Numbered from the stretch's first letter, positions 16,032-24,675 are shown. The stretch: DNA of 64,000 nucleotides from Rugamonas sp045984285 (GCF_045984285.3 NZ_JBJQIK030000002.1:558001-622000); one strand, 5' to 3'. Program-made: numbers and translations. The notes: generated by a model not told the origin, from the letters alone.

Positions 16032-16100
16032 GTATGACACCGTGGGGTCAGGCACCGTCTGTCATACTGACAGCTGGTGCCTGACCCCACGGTGTCATAC
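16032..16100. repeat. Nested palindromic element, family A (GGTGCCTGACCCC type)
   Basis: Two perfect 25-base arms (16032-16056 and 16076-16100) flank a 19-base spacer that is itself palindromic (CTGTCA-TAC-TGACAG). The whole element can fold as a long hairpin or cruciform. It fills the space between two converging genes, ending 6 bases before the helicase stop, and may terminate both. Related copies are at 35587 and 37729. Confidence 0.9.
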
Positions 16101-16106
16101 TTTCTG

Positions 16107-18359
16107 CTACGGGAGGTGCCACCAGGCGGGGAGGAGGGCGCGGATGTCGGGGCGGGTGAAGCGGTCGTCGATCAGGTGGATGGTGCCGCGGTCTGTGGTG
16201 GTGCGGATGACGCGGCCGGCGGCCTGCACGACTTTCTGCAGGCCGGGGTACAGGTACGTATAGTCGTAGCCCGCGCCGAAAATCGCCTCCATGCGCTCGC
16301 GGATCTGCTCATTCACGGGATTCAGCTGCGGCAGGCCGAGCGTGGCGATGAATGCGCCGATCAGGCGCGCGCCCGGTAGGTCGATGCCTTCGCCGAAGCT
16401 GCCTCCCAGCACCGCAAAGCCAATGCCTTCGCCCGTTGGCGTAAAGCGCGCGAGGAAAGCATCGCGCTCGCCCTCGTCCATGCGGCGGCTTTGCCGCCAT
16501 ACCGTGATGCCGGGGTGCTCGCGCTCGAACTGCGCCGCCGCCTTGTCCATGTAGTCGAAACTGCTGAAGAAGGCCAGGTAGTTGCCCGGCTGGCGTTCAT
16601 ATTGCGCGGCCATCAGCTTCACGATGGGCGCCAGCGAGCGCTCGCGGTGCTGGTAGCGGGTGGAGATGTGGCCTGCGACCTGCACCTCGAGCTGCGCAGC
16701 GTCGAAGGGGCTCTCAACGTCGATCCATGCCGTATCCGGTGGCATGCCCAGCGTATCGCTGTAGTAGTTCCACGGGCTGAGCGTGGCCGAGAACAGCGCC
16801 GTGGCGTGGGCCGCTTCGAAGCGCGGTTTCAGGAAAGGCGCGGGAACGATGTTGCGGATGCAGAGCACGGAGTTGCTGCGCCCCGCGCTGCCGCTCTTCG
16901 TGATGTCGAACAGCGAATGCTGGCCGAAGCTTTCCGCCAATCGCCCGAAGTGCAGCGCTTCGAAATAGAAGTCGAGGATGTCGCCGTCAAACCATTGCGG
17001 GTGCTCGGCCATGTAGTCGCCGATATCGGTCGCCGCCGTCTGCAGGGCGCCCATGAATTTCTCGGGCAGATCGGCGTAGCCCTTGTATTCCTCGTCCTGC
17101 TCCTTTTCAAGCGCGCTCCATTGCCGGTGCACGCGGTCCAGCGATTTGCGCAGCGCTTCGGGTGCGGCTTTGCGCAGCATGCGCAGGCTGCTGTGTTCCA
17201 TCTCGGCGGAATACATCTTGCGGGCGCGCGACACCATATTGTGCGCTTCGTCCGCCAGCACGGCGACCTTCCATTCGTTCATCAGCGTGAGGCTGTACAG
17301 CATCGCGGTGAAGTCGAAATAGTAGTTGTAGTCGCCAACGATCACGTCCGCCCAGCGTGCCAGCTCGCTTTGCAGGTAGTAGGGACAGACCTGGTGCGCC
17401 AGCGCCGCCCCGCGCACTGCTTCGCGGTCGAGGATGGGCAGCTGCAGCGCCGCACTGCGCGCTGCCGGCAGCCTGTCGTAAAAGCCCGCCGCCAGCGGAC
17501 AGGATTCGCCATGGCAGGCCTTGTCGGGATGCTCGCAGCTCTTGCTGCGGGCCGTGAGTTCGAGCACGCGCAGCGGCAGCAGGGGCGCGCTTTGCCGGAT
17601 GGTGTCAGCCGCATCCAGCGCCATGCGGCGGCCTGAAGTTTTCGCGGCCAGGAAGAAGATCTTGTCCAGCCCATGTTCGGCGCTGGCCTTCAGCAGCGGG
17701 AACAGGCTGCCCATGCTCTTGCCGATGCCGGTCGGCGCCTGCGCCAGCAGGGCGCAGCCCCGCGCGCTGGTTTTGTACATGGCTTCCGCCAGCTGGCGCT
17801 GGCCTGCACGGAAGCCGTCGAAAGGGAAGCGGATGCTTTTCAGCTGCGCGTCGCGCGCGGCGCGGTGCGCCATTTCCTGCTCGGCCCACGCGAGGAACAG
17901 GCTGCATTGCGCTTCGTAGAACACACGCAGTTCCCCGGCGTCCGCGTCCTGCGTGATCAGTGTTTCTTTCTGGCTGCCGATGTCGAAATAGACCAGCGCA
18001 AGCCGCAGCGATGCCAGCCCGCGTTCGGCGCACAGCAAATGGCCGTAGACCTTGAGCTGCGCCCAGTGCAGGTGCCGGTGGTTGGCCGGCATCTTCGACA
18101 GGTCGCCGCGGAAGGTCTTGATTTCTTCCAGCTGATTGCGGCGCTTGTCGTAGCCGTCGGCGCGGCCGCGCACATTCAGCGGCCCGTAACTGCCGCGCAG
18201 GCAGATTTCGCGCTCGTAGTCATCGCCGCGTCGCGCTGCCACCAGCGCGTGGCCCGCAATCCCTTCCTGCGCCGTCGGCGACGGCGTGAAGCGCAGGTCG
18301 AGGTCGCCCGCCTTGGCGGTGAACTCGCACAGGGCGCGCACGGCGATGGTATAGCTCAT
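16107..18359 (-). CDS. XPD/DinG-like DNA helicase with an N-terminal PD-(D/E)XK nuclease domain
   Basis: A 750-residue protein. Residues 1-165 resemble RecB/Cas4-type nucleases: His37, GRADG (Asp68), EEIKTF (Glu79, Lys81) and QLKVYGHLL. The helicase part has Walker A APTGIGKS (208-215), four cysteines placed for an XPD-type 4Fe-4S cluster (275, 282, 287, 325), a DEAH box (370-373) and motif VI near the C-terminus (QAAGRVIRT). XPD-family enzymes unwind DNA 5' to 3'. The start at 18359 overlaps the VRR-NUC gene as ATGA, so the two nucleases are made together, probably for DNA repair such as crosslink processing. The stop is 6 bases from the family A repeat. Confidence 0.88.
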   Translation of the reverse strand: MSYTIAVRALCEFTAKAGDLDLRFTPSPTAQEGIAGHALVAARRGDDYEREICLRGSYGPLNVRGRADGYDKRRNQLEEIKTFRGDLSKMPANHRHLHWAQLKVYGHLLCAERGLASLRLALVYFDIGSQKETLITQDADAGELRVFYEAQCSLFLAWAEQEMAHRAARDAQLKSIRFPFDGFRAGQRQLAEAMYKTSARGCALLAQAPTGIGKSMGSLFPLLKASAEHGLDKIFFLAAKTSGRRMALDAADTIRQSAPLLPLRVLELTARSKSCEHPDKACHGESCPLAAGFYDRLPAARSAALQLPILDREAVRGAALAHQVCPYYLQSELARWADVIVGDYNYYFDFTAMLYSLTLMNEWKVAVLADEAHNMVSRARKMYSAEMEHSSLRMLRKAAPEALRKSLDRVHRQWSALEKEQDEEYKGYADLPEKFMGALQTAATDIGDYMAEHPQWFDGDILDFYFEALHFGRLAESFGQHSLFDITKSGSAGRSNSVLCIRNIVPAPFLKPRFEAAHATALFSATLSPWNYYSDTLGMPPDTAWIDVESPFDAAQLEVQVAGHISTRYQHRERSLAPIVKLMAAQYERQPGNYLAFFSSFDYMDKAAAQFEREHPGITVWRQSRRMDEGERDAFLARFTPTGEGIGFAVLGGSFGEGIDLPGARLIGAFIATLGLPQLNPVNEQIRERMEAIFGAGYDYTYLYPGLQKVVQAAGRVIRTTTDRGTIHLIDDRFTRPDIRALLPAWWHLP

Positions 18360-19996
18360 TCCGCCCACTGCAGGTAGCACACCGAGATCGGCATGTTGTG
18401 ATGGGCGCAGTAGTCGATCCAGCGCAGCTGGTTGTCCTGCAGGCGGTCGCCGGGGCCTTTTACTTCGATCATGTTGTAGCGCCGTTCCGCAGGCCAGAAC
18501 TGGATCAGGTCCGGAAAGCCGGTGCGGTTGGACTTCACGTCCGCCAGGATGCGCTCGAACCACTTCTTCAGGTGCTCGGCGGGAATGCAGGACAGCGCCA
18601 GGTCCAGCAGCGTTTCATCCATCACGCCCCAGAACACGAACGGCGACTGGATGCCGTGCTTGAGCACCAGGTTGCGGCGGATGGTGTCCTGGTAGCGTCC
18701 ATCCTCCAGCTGCGCAAAGCAGGCCGCGAACTGCGCGGCGCGGCGGCGCTGGAAGTCCGCGCTGTGCAGGTCGGCCGGGCCGTGATGGTAGGGATGGAAG
18801 AAGGCGCCCGGCACGGCGGCAAACACCGCGTCCCAGCACAGCAGGCCAAACAGGGAGTTGATCAGCGTGTTCTCGACATAGAACACCGGCGCGTCCTCCC
18901 GCGCCAGGTGGTCGCGCACCACGCCTTCCACATACCATTCGCTGACCGGCATCGGCAGGTTCAGGTCCAGCCGCGCGACCGGTGTAGGCTTGCGCGCCAG
19001 GGCCCGCACATGCCCCAGCTTGCGCCGCAGGCGCGGCTCCATGCGCAGCAGGTGCTGGCGTTCCGCCTCGCTTTCGGGCGCTTCCTGCGCCTTGCGCAGC
19101 CACTCCCAGGCGAGCCCGATCTGTTCGTCCTTCTCCAGCACGCGGATGGCGCGCGAACGGGCGCCGGGGTAGCTGCAGTCGCGGTAGACCCTGAAGGCGC
19201 CATCCCACTCGCGCAGCTTCTCGAGCTGCTGGCCCATCTGGAACAGCAGCTTCTGGCGGCGGCTGGCCAGCCACTCGTTGTCGCTGCCGGCAGGCGGCAG
19301 CGAAGCCAGCACCTCGAGCGGATGTTCGCCTTCGCGGAAGCGCTCGCGGCAACTGTGCAGTTCCAGGTATTCGTCGATATCGCGCCGGGTGCGGAAGCCG
19401 CGCGCCGACGGCGGGAACTCCACCTTCTCGTAGCGGTACACGCCAAGGTCGGACAGCACGAACTCCGACCAGTCCTGGTGGTAGTTGCCGAAGAAGATCA
19501 GGCGCAGCCGGTCGCACAGCGGCTTGGCGCGCACATGGTAGACGTGGTCGCCCGAATTCGCATACCAGGCCGAAAAGCGGTGGCTGCCTTCGTGGCGCTC
19601 GCGCAGCGCTTCGAGCTGCTCGGCCTTGCGCGCGGCTTTCTCATGCGCAACGAGCTGGAACAGGCGGCCGATTTCCGGCTTTTGCAGCAGGTCGAATAAC
19701 TGGTCGAGGGAGAGTTCGGGATCGTGCTCGATCCAGCCTTCAAGTGCCAGGGGCTGGGCCGCATCATGGGTGCAGCCGATTTCAGCGTAGCTGAGCTTGC
19801 TTGCGCGGAACAGCACGCCCTTCCGCATCACCATGCGCACGAAGAGGGCGCGCGCGGCCTGCGGCAGCAGGGGAAAGCGGTCGATGAAAGCGCGTTCTTC
19901 CTCATTGAGCAGGTCGCCGTAGCGCTCGCCAATCCACTGCAAGACCTGGTGGAAGTTGTCCAGGTAGTAAAACGCGTTTTCCAGAACTTTATTCAT
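18356..19996 (-). CDS. VRR-NUC domain nuclease, FAN1-like
   Basis: A 546-residue protein whose last 60 residues are a VRR-NUC (PD-(D/E)XK) domain: GFPDLIQFWP, IEVKGPGDRLQDNQLRWI. The preceding 480 residues are mostly helical and correspond to the SAP/TPR-like region of bacterial FAN1 homologues. FAN1 enzymes are structure-specific 5' nucleases that remove DNA interstrand crosslinks. The gene is first in a two-gene operon with the nuclease-helicase, which it overlaps as ATGA. The upstream region (19997-20068) has AT-rich sequence that may carry the promoter. Confidence 0.87.
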   Translation of the reverse strand: MNKVLENAFYYLDNFHQVLQWIGERYGDLLNEEERAFIDRFPLLPQAARALFVRMVMRKGVLFRASKLSYAEIGCTHDAAQPLALEGWIEHDPELSLDQLFDLLQKPEIGRLFQLVAHEKAARKAEQLEALRERHEGSHRFSAWYANSGDHVYHVRAKPLCDRLRLIFFGNYHQDWSEFVLSDLGVYRYEKVEFPPSARGFRTRRDIDEYLELHSCRERFREGEHPLEVLASLPPAGSDNEWLASRRQKLLFQMGQQLEKLREWDGAFRVYRDCSYPGARSRAIRVLEKDEQIGLAWEWLRKAQEAPESEAERQHLLRMEPRLRRKLGHVRALARKPTPVARLDLNLPMPVSEWYVEGVVRDHLAREDAPVFYVENTLINSLFGLLCWDAVFAAVPGAFFHPYHHGPADLHSADFQRRRAAQFAACFAQLEDGRYQDTIRRNLVLKHGIQSPFVFWGVMDETLLDLALSCIPAEHLKKWFERILADVKSNRTGFPDLIQFWPAERRYNMIEVKGPGDRLQDNQLRWIDYCAHHNMPISVCYLQWAE

Positions 19997-20068
19997 TGCG
20001 GGGCGAACTGCGGTACGAACTGTATTTTTATACAGTGTATCGCGTCCGCTCCGGCTTGCCCAGCAAAT

Positions 20069-20614
20069 TTACTGTTTCGTAGCCTGGGCCTCGGCCATGG
20101 CGCGCGCTTTCGCCACCTGGGATTCAAAAATGACCACGGCCTGGCGCGTGGCCGCCGTTACCTGCTCGTAGCCCTTGTAGGCGTTATCGATGGCCTGTTT
20201 CACGATTTCCACCGCGTTTTCCGAGCCGGGCGGCACGTTCTTGGTCACGTCGTAGATCAGGGCGCTGAGGTTGGACTTGGCTTCCTTCATGTGCGCCTCG
20301 GCCGCGTCGTTGAATTCCTTCTGCAGGTCGGACAGGATCTGCCCCAGCTGCTGGTTGTAGCTGGCGGCGCCGCTGAGGTGCGGCTGCAGCTTGCTGCTGG
20401 CGGCATCCATTGCCGCCTTGGGCGAGCCGGCCTGGCTGAATTCCCTGCCGGCTGCCAGGCCGCTTTCCATGGTGGAGCGGGCTGTGGCCAGATTGAGCGC
20501 CACGACCTGTTCCAGGCCCTGCACGGCGCGGTTGGTCAAGGTATTGAAGGTTTCGAGCTGGAACTCGAACATGGCTTTGGTGGCTGCGGCGAACTGTTCG
20601 GGATTCTGAAACAT
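20069..20614 (-). CDS. Phasin-family protein
   Basis: A 181-residue, almost fully helical, Ala-rich protein: FQNPEQFAAATKAMFEFQLETFN at the start and many coiled-coil heptads after. This fits the phasin_2 family that coats polyhydroxyalkanoate granules, suggesting the organism stores PHB. GGAGACC lies just before the ATG at 20614. It is 16 bases downstream of the small secreted-protein gene on the same strand, but phasins are normally expressed separately and in large amounts; a promoter is not obvious. Confidence 0.88.
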   Translation of the reverse strand: MFQNPEQFAAATKAMFEFQLETFNTLTNRAVQGLEQVVALNLATARSTMESGLAAGREFSQAGSPKAAMDAASSKLQPHLSGAASYNQQLGQILSDLQKEFNDAAEAHMKEAKSNLSALIYDVTKNVPPGSENAVEIVKQAIDNAYKGYEQVTAATRQAVVIFESQVAKARAMAEAQATKQ

Positions 20615-20630
20615 GTGGTCTCCTCAGAGT

Positions 20631-20855
20631 TTATTGTCGGTCCAGCAAAGAGCGCTTTAATAATGAACGTGGAATCAGTTTTGTGCAACGGCTGTCGGTA
20701 AACGGGCCGCTGAATTTTTCCCACCCTTTACCGAGGGGGGATTGGGAGCAGACTTTGCTGCCGTCGGTCTTACTCTGCCATAGAAACCATGGCGCGGGCG
20801 CAGCATTTGCGGCGCTGAACAGCAGGACGAGGAGGAGGGTGCAGGGCTTTTTCAT
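20631..20855 (-). CDS. Small secreted protein coupled to a sensor kinase gene
   Basis: A 74-residue protein with a Sec signal peptide (KKPCTLLLVLLFSAANAAPA) and a mature part with WFLWQSKTDGSKVCSQ and a second Cys in SRCTKL, which could form a disulfide. No family is recognised with certainty. The ATG overlaps the stop of the upstream sensor kinase gene as ATGA, a sign of translational coupling. Confidence 0.6.
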   Translation of the reverse strand: MKKPCTLLLVLLFSAANAAPAPWFLWQSKTDGSKVCSQSPLGKGWEKFSGPFTDSRCTKLIPRSLLKRSLLDRQ

Positions 20856-23041
20856 CGTGGTGCGGTGCGCGGCAGGATCATGGTGAAGCGGGCGCCTTTG
20901 CCCGGCAGGCTGACGGCCTCGATGCGGCCGCCAAGTACGCCCGTGACAATATTGTGAATCACATAAAGCCCGAGCCCCGATCCGCCCGCGCCGAGACGGG
21001 TGGTGAAGAAGGGATCATACACGCGCCCCAGATGCTCGGGCAGGATTCCCGCGCCGTTGTCGCTGACCCAGATCTCCACATCCTGTTCGCCATGCCCCGC
21101 TGCGCCCACGGTAATGATGCCGTCGTGCCGCCCATCGAGGCCGTGGATGACGGCGTTCTCGAACAGGCTGGCCAGGGCCTGCGCCAGCGGACCGGGATAG
21201 CTGTCGATACTGAGGCCGGGCGTGAGCTGCTGCCGCACCGCCGGGCGCGGCGCGGGCAGCGCGGCCTGCAGCGAAACCAGCTGCTGCACAATGAATTGAT
21301 CCAGTGCGAATTGCTGGCGCTGCGAGCCCGCTGCGTCCACCGCGATCTGGCGGAAGCTGGCAATCAGTTTTGCCGCCCGCTCCAGGTTGCGCTGCATGAC
21401 GCCTTCGGCTTCGCGCGCCGCGTCAACAAAGCGCGCCAGTTCCGATTTGCGCAAGCCGGTTTCCAGCTGGCCCGCGAGCGCATCGAGTTTCTCGCTCATG
21501 GCGCCCGCTGTCACGATGCTGTTGCCGATCGGTGTATTCAGTTCGTGCGCTACGCCCGCCACCAGCGCGCCCAGGGAAGCCAGTTTGCCGCGCCGGACCA
21601 GTTCATCCTGCGTTTCGCCCAGGTGTTCCAGCGCCGCCTTCAGTTCTTCGCTGGCCTGCTCGGCGCGCTCCTTGGCGCGGCGCAGTTCCAGCGTGCGCGC
21701 CTGCACCAGCTCTTCCAGGTGCAGGCGGTGGCGCTGCAGTTCGGCTTCGCGCTGCGTGCGTTCGATGGCGATGCTGGCCAGGTGCGCCGCCACGCCGATC
21801 AGGCGCTCGTCTTCCGCACGCGGCGTGCGCACCTCGCGGTAGTACATGGCGAAGCTGCCCAGCACCGTATCCGCATCCAGCATGATGGGCATGGACCAGC
21901 AGGCGCGCAGGCCGTAGGCCAGGGCCATATCGCGGTAGTTCTTCCATAGCGGGTCGTGCTCGATATCGGCTACCACTACCGGCGCGCGGCGGTGCACCGC
22001 CGAGCCGCAGGAGCCTTCATTGGGGCCGATGCGGGCGCCGTCCAGCGACTGTACATAGTCCGGCGGCAGGCTGGGCGCGGCGGCGGGACGCAGGGTGAAC
22101 CCGTCGTCATCGAGCACCATCACGGAGCACAGCATGCCATGCGCCTGCGATTCCACCAGCTGCACCAGCTGGGTGAGGATGGTGCCGAGCGGGGCCCCGC
22201 GCGCGATCAGCTCCAGCAACTGGTTCTGCCCCGTGCGCAGCGCCTCCGCCAGGCGCAGGCCGGTCACGTCCACCAGGCGCATATGCAGCAGCTGCAGCGC
22301 GCCTTTCTTCAGCAGCACGGTGCGGATTTCGCAGTCGATCTGGCGCCCGCTGGCATGGCGCAGCGACAGCGGATACACGCGGACCTCGCCGCCCATCACC
22401 TTGTCGATCAAGGTGCGCACCGCCACCGCGGAAGGCGTGCCGTCCGGCTGCAGCGGCGGACAGAGTTCGGCCAGCTGCATGCCCATCAGCTCCTGCGCAC
22501 TGCGCCCGAACAGCCGTTCCGCATTGCGGTTGACATCCACCGGCAGGCCGCGCGTGGCATCGAACAGCATGATGCTGTCCGGCGAGCCGGCCAGCAGCGT
22601 GTGGTAATTCACTTCCAGCGCATTGGTATCGAGGCCGCTGTCCGGCGCCGCCGGCCAGGCGTGGCGCACGGTCAGTTCGATGAGGATTTTTTCAACGATG
22701 TCCTGCGGCGTGCAGGGCAGCCGCAGGTAGCCTGCCGCTCCGGCTTCCATCGCCGCCTGCTGCTCCTCGTCCGAAGGGTGGGCCGATGCCAGCAGCACAG
22801 GACCGGCGGCGGCGAGGCGCGTGCAGAGTTCCAGGCTGGCGCTGCCCGCCAGCGCCGCGTCCAGCAGCACCAGGCTGATGCCGTCTTCCTGCGCCGCCTT
22901 CAACGCTTCATCGCCGCGCGTGGCGATGCGCACGCCGACGGAACGGGCAGCCAGACTGTCGCGCAGCGCCGCCGGATCGAAGTCAGGCCCGCTGACAATC
23001 AGGATGGTATGCAGTGCGTCCGGAGGATTCGGCTGCTTCAT
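20852..23041 (-). CDS. Sensor histidine kinase with receiver, PAS and GAF domains
   Basis: A 729-residue cytoplasmic kinase. Domains in order: a receiver-like domain (residues 10-125; Asp61 in LVLLDAAL), PAS (145-260), GAF (275-430), a coiled coil (430-485), dimerisation domain with phospho-His499 (VAHELNTPIGN) and an ATPase domain ending near 725 (NDAVIHG-type N box, SDNGAGI, GGSGLGLY). The receiver lacks the usual acidic pair (VSGPDF instead of VDDD) and has Arg107 where Lys is expected, so it is probably not a normal phospho-acceptor. No membrane segment. Its output partner is not in the window. Confidence 0.87.
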   Translation of the reverse strand: MKQPNPPDALHTILIVSGPDFDPAALRDSLAARSVGVRIATRGDEALKAAQEDGISLVLLDAALAGSASLELCTRLAAAGPVLLASAHPSDEEQQAAMEAGAAGYLRLPCTPQDIVEKILIELTVRHAWPAAPDSGLDTNALEVNYHTLLAGSPDSIMLFDATRGLPVDVNRNAERLFGRSAQELMGMQLAELCPPLQPDGTPSAVAVRTLIDKVMGGEVRVYPLSLRHASGRQIDCEIRTVLLKKGALQLLHMRLVDVTGLRLAEALRTGQNQLLELIARGAPLGTILTQLVQLVESQAHGMLCSVMVLDDDGFTLRPAAAPSLPPDYVQSLDGARIGPNEGSCGSAVHRRAPVVVADIEHDPLWKNYRDMALAYGLRACWSMPIMLDADTVLGSFAMYYREVRTPRAEDERLIGVAAHLASIAIERTQREAELQRHRLHLEELVQARTLELRRAKERAEQASEELKAALEHLGETQDELVRRGKLASLGALVAGVAHELNTPIGNSIVTAGAMSEKLDALAGQLETGLRKSELARFVDAAREAEGVMQRNLERAAKLIASFRQIAVDAAGSQRQQFALDQFIVQQLVSLQAALPAPRPAVRQQLTPGLSIDSYPGPLAQALASLFENAVIHGLDGRHDGIITVGAAGHGEQDVEIWVSDNGAGILPEHLGRVYDPFFTTRLGAGGSGLGLYVIHNIVTGVLGGRIEAVSLPGKGARFTMILPRTAPR

Positions 23042-23069
23042 GCGGCCAGTGTATTACAAAGCCTCGGGT

Positions 23070-23474
23070 TCAGGCAGCTTTGCTGTTTTCCTGCAACTCC
23101 GCTTGCGCGGCGGCCACGCGCGGGTAGTTGTCCTGGATCCAGTCCACCAGCGCTTCCACCTTTTCCGCAATTTCGCGGCCCAGGGGCGTGAGGCTGTATT
23201 CCACATGCGGCGGGATCACCGGCAGCTGCAGGCGCGAGACGAAGCCGTCGCCGATCAGCGCATCCAGGGTCTGCGACAGCATTTTTTCGCTGACGCCGCT
23301 CACCTCGCGCCGCAGCTGGGCGAAACGGTGAGTGCCGTCCAGCAGCACGATCAGTACCAGTACGCCCCAGCGGCTGCACACGTGGTTCAGCACCGTGCGC
23401 GAGGGACAGTCATGGGCCAGCACCTGGCCGGCGGCAACCGCCGCCGCAACGGCATTTCGGGTCGATCGGGTCAT
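23070..23474 (-). CDS. qorR: HxlR-family regulator, QorR/YtfH-like
   Basis: A 134-residue MarR-like winged-helix regulator of the HxlR family: CPSRTVLNHVCSRWGVLVL, then RFAQLRREVSGVSEKMLSQTL and EYSLTPLGREIAEKV. HxlR proteins often sense electrophiles or redox stress through an N-terminal cysteine; Cys23 here is in that place. The gene is divergent from a quinone reductase gene of the QorB type, the same arrangement as E. coli ytfH-ytfG, and a palindromic operator lies between them. Cys33 (HVCSRW) is also present. Confidence 0.85.
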   Translation of the reverse strand: MTRSTRNAVAAAVAAGQVLAHDCPSRTVLNHVCSRWGVLVLIVLLDGTHRFAQLRREVSGVSEKMLSQTLDALIGDGFVSRLQLPVIPPHVEYSLTPLGREIAEKVEALVDWIQDNYPRVAAAQAELQENSKAA

Positions 23475-23497
23475 AGGGGTACTAACAAAAAAGTGGG

Positions 23498-23516
23498 TAC
23501 TTACAAAAAGTTAGTA
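23498..23516. promoter_or_regulatory. Probable HxlR-type operator between qorR and qorB
   Basis: TACTTAC-AAAAA-GTTAGTA is an inverted repeat with one mismatch in seven pairs. A partial second copy (TACTAACAAAAAAGT) lies directly upstream at 23480. TACT/AGTA half-sites with an A-rich centre are typical of HxlR/YodB-type operators. The position, 24 bases before qorR and 47 before qorB, fits repression of both. Confidence 0.6.
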
Positions 23517-23563
23517 TAGGCCATATCATCGCTTCACTCAAACAAATCCCGAAAGGAAGCATC

Positions 23564-24415
23564 ATGATTGTGGTAACTGGAGCAACTGGCGAACTGGGCA
23601 AGCTGGTGGTGGAGGCGCTGCTGAAGCGGGTGCCGGCCGGGCAAATCGTGGCGGCTGTTCGCGATCCGGCCAAAGCCGGGGCGCTGGCGCAGAAGGGCGT
23701 TGCAGTGCGGCGCGCGGACTATACGGACCGGGCCAGCCTGGAGGCCGCCTTCGCCGGCGCGGAGAAAGTGCTGCTGATTTCGTCCAGCGAGGTGGGCCAG
23801 CGCCTGCCGCAGCACCTGAACGTGGTCGCCGCCGCCGAGCGCGCGGGCGTGAAGCTGCTGGCCTACACCAGCGTGCTGCGCGCCGATACCTCGCCCATGA
23901 GCGTGGCCGCCGAACACAAGGCGACGGAAGAAGCGATCCGCGCCAGCGGCCTGCCTTTCGCCTTCCTGCGCAATGGCTGGTACCTGGAAAACTATGCGGG
24001 CAGCATCGCCGGTGCGGCCGCGCAGGGCGTGCTGGCGGGCGGGTCGGGCGATGGCCGCATTGCCGCTGCGGCGCGCGCCGATTATGCGGAAGCCGCTGCG
24101 GCCGTGCTGGTCTCCGGCGCTCCGCAGCAGGTGTATGAGCTGGGCGGCGACATGCCGTTCACGCTGGGAGAATTGGCGGCCGAAGTTGCGCGCCAGTCGG
24201 GCCGGGAGGTGAAGTTCCTGAACCTGCCGCAGGCGGAGTATGAAGCGGCGCTGCTGGCGCATCAGCTGCCGCCGGCAATGGCTGCCCTGATCGCGGATGC
24301 GGATGCCAATGCGGCGCATGGCGCGCTGGACGAGGGCAGCCGCACGCTGTCCAAGCTGATCGGCCATCCAACGCGTTCGCTGGCGGACGCCGTGAAAGCT
24401 GTTCTGGCTGCGTAA
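23564..24415 (+). CDS. qorB: NAD(P)H:quinone oxidoreductase, QorB/YtfG-like
   Basis: A 283-residue NmrA-type short-chain dehydrogenase. It starts with the nucleotide-binding motif VTGATGELG (residues 4-12), has KVLLISSSEVGQR, LLAYTSVLRAD and PFAFLRNGWYLENY, all characteristic of the YtfG/QorB group that reduces quinones with NADPH. GAAAGGAAG precedes the ATG. It is divergent from qorR, which presumably represses it, and ends a few bases before a bidirectional terminator shared with the tRNA-Leu genes. Confidence 0.9.
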   Translation: MIVVTGATGELGKLVVEALLKRVPAGQIVAAVRDPAKAGALAQKGVAVRRADYTDRASLEAAFAGAEKVLLISSSEVGQRLPQHLNVVAAAERAGVKLLAYTSVLRADTSPMSVAAEHKATEEAIRASGLPFAFLRNGWYLENYAGSIAGAAAQGVLAGGSGDGRIAAAARADYAEAAAAVLVSGAPQQVYELGGDMPFTLGELAAEVARQSGREVKFLNLPQAEYEAALLAHQLPPAMAALIADADANAAHGALDEGSRTLSKLIGHPTRSLADAVKAVLAA

Positions 24416-24420
24416 AATGA

Positions 24421-24456
24421 AAAACGCCGCAAGCTGGTAAAAGCTTGCGGCGTTTT
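24421..24456. terminator. Bidirectional terminator between qorB and tRNA-Leu
   Basis: AAAACGCCGCAAGCT, loop, AGCTTGCGGCGTTTT: a near-perfect 13-bp stem with an A-run on one side and a T-run on the other. It can end qorB (plus) and the tandem tRNA-Leu transcript (minus). Confidence 0.85.
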
Positions 24457-24473
24457 CCGCGTATCCGGTAGAG

Positions 24474-24558
24474 TGGTGCCCACGGAGGGACTCGAACCCC
24501 CACACCTTGCGGCACATGGACCTGAACCATGCGCGTCTACCAATTCCGCCACGTGGGC
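24474..24558 (-). tRNA. tRNA-Leu (anticodon CAG), copy 1
   Basis: An 85-base gene on the minus strand including an encoded CCA end. Acceptor stem GCCCACG/CGTGGGC, T-arm GGTTCGAGTCC, long variable arm (GCCGCAAGGTGT), anticodon stem CATGG/CCATG around loop TTCAGGT, giving anticodon CAG for CUG codons. Identical to the copies at 24591 and 26016. Confidence 0.96.
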
Positions 24559-24590
24559 ACTGGTACTGCTCGATCCGGAAAATCAGCGCT

Positions 24591-24675
24591 TGGTGCCCAC
24601 GGAGGGACTCGAACCCCCACACCTTGCGGCACATGGACCTGAACCATGCGCGTCTACCAATTCCGCCACGTGGGC
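24591..24675 (-). tRNA. tRNA-Leu (anticodon CAG), copy 2
   Basis: Same 85-base sequence as copy 1, 32 bases upstream of it in transcription order, so the two are probably cotranscribed and end at the hairpin at 24421-24456. Confidence 0.96.
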
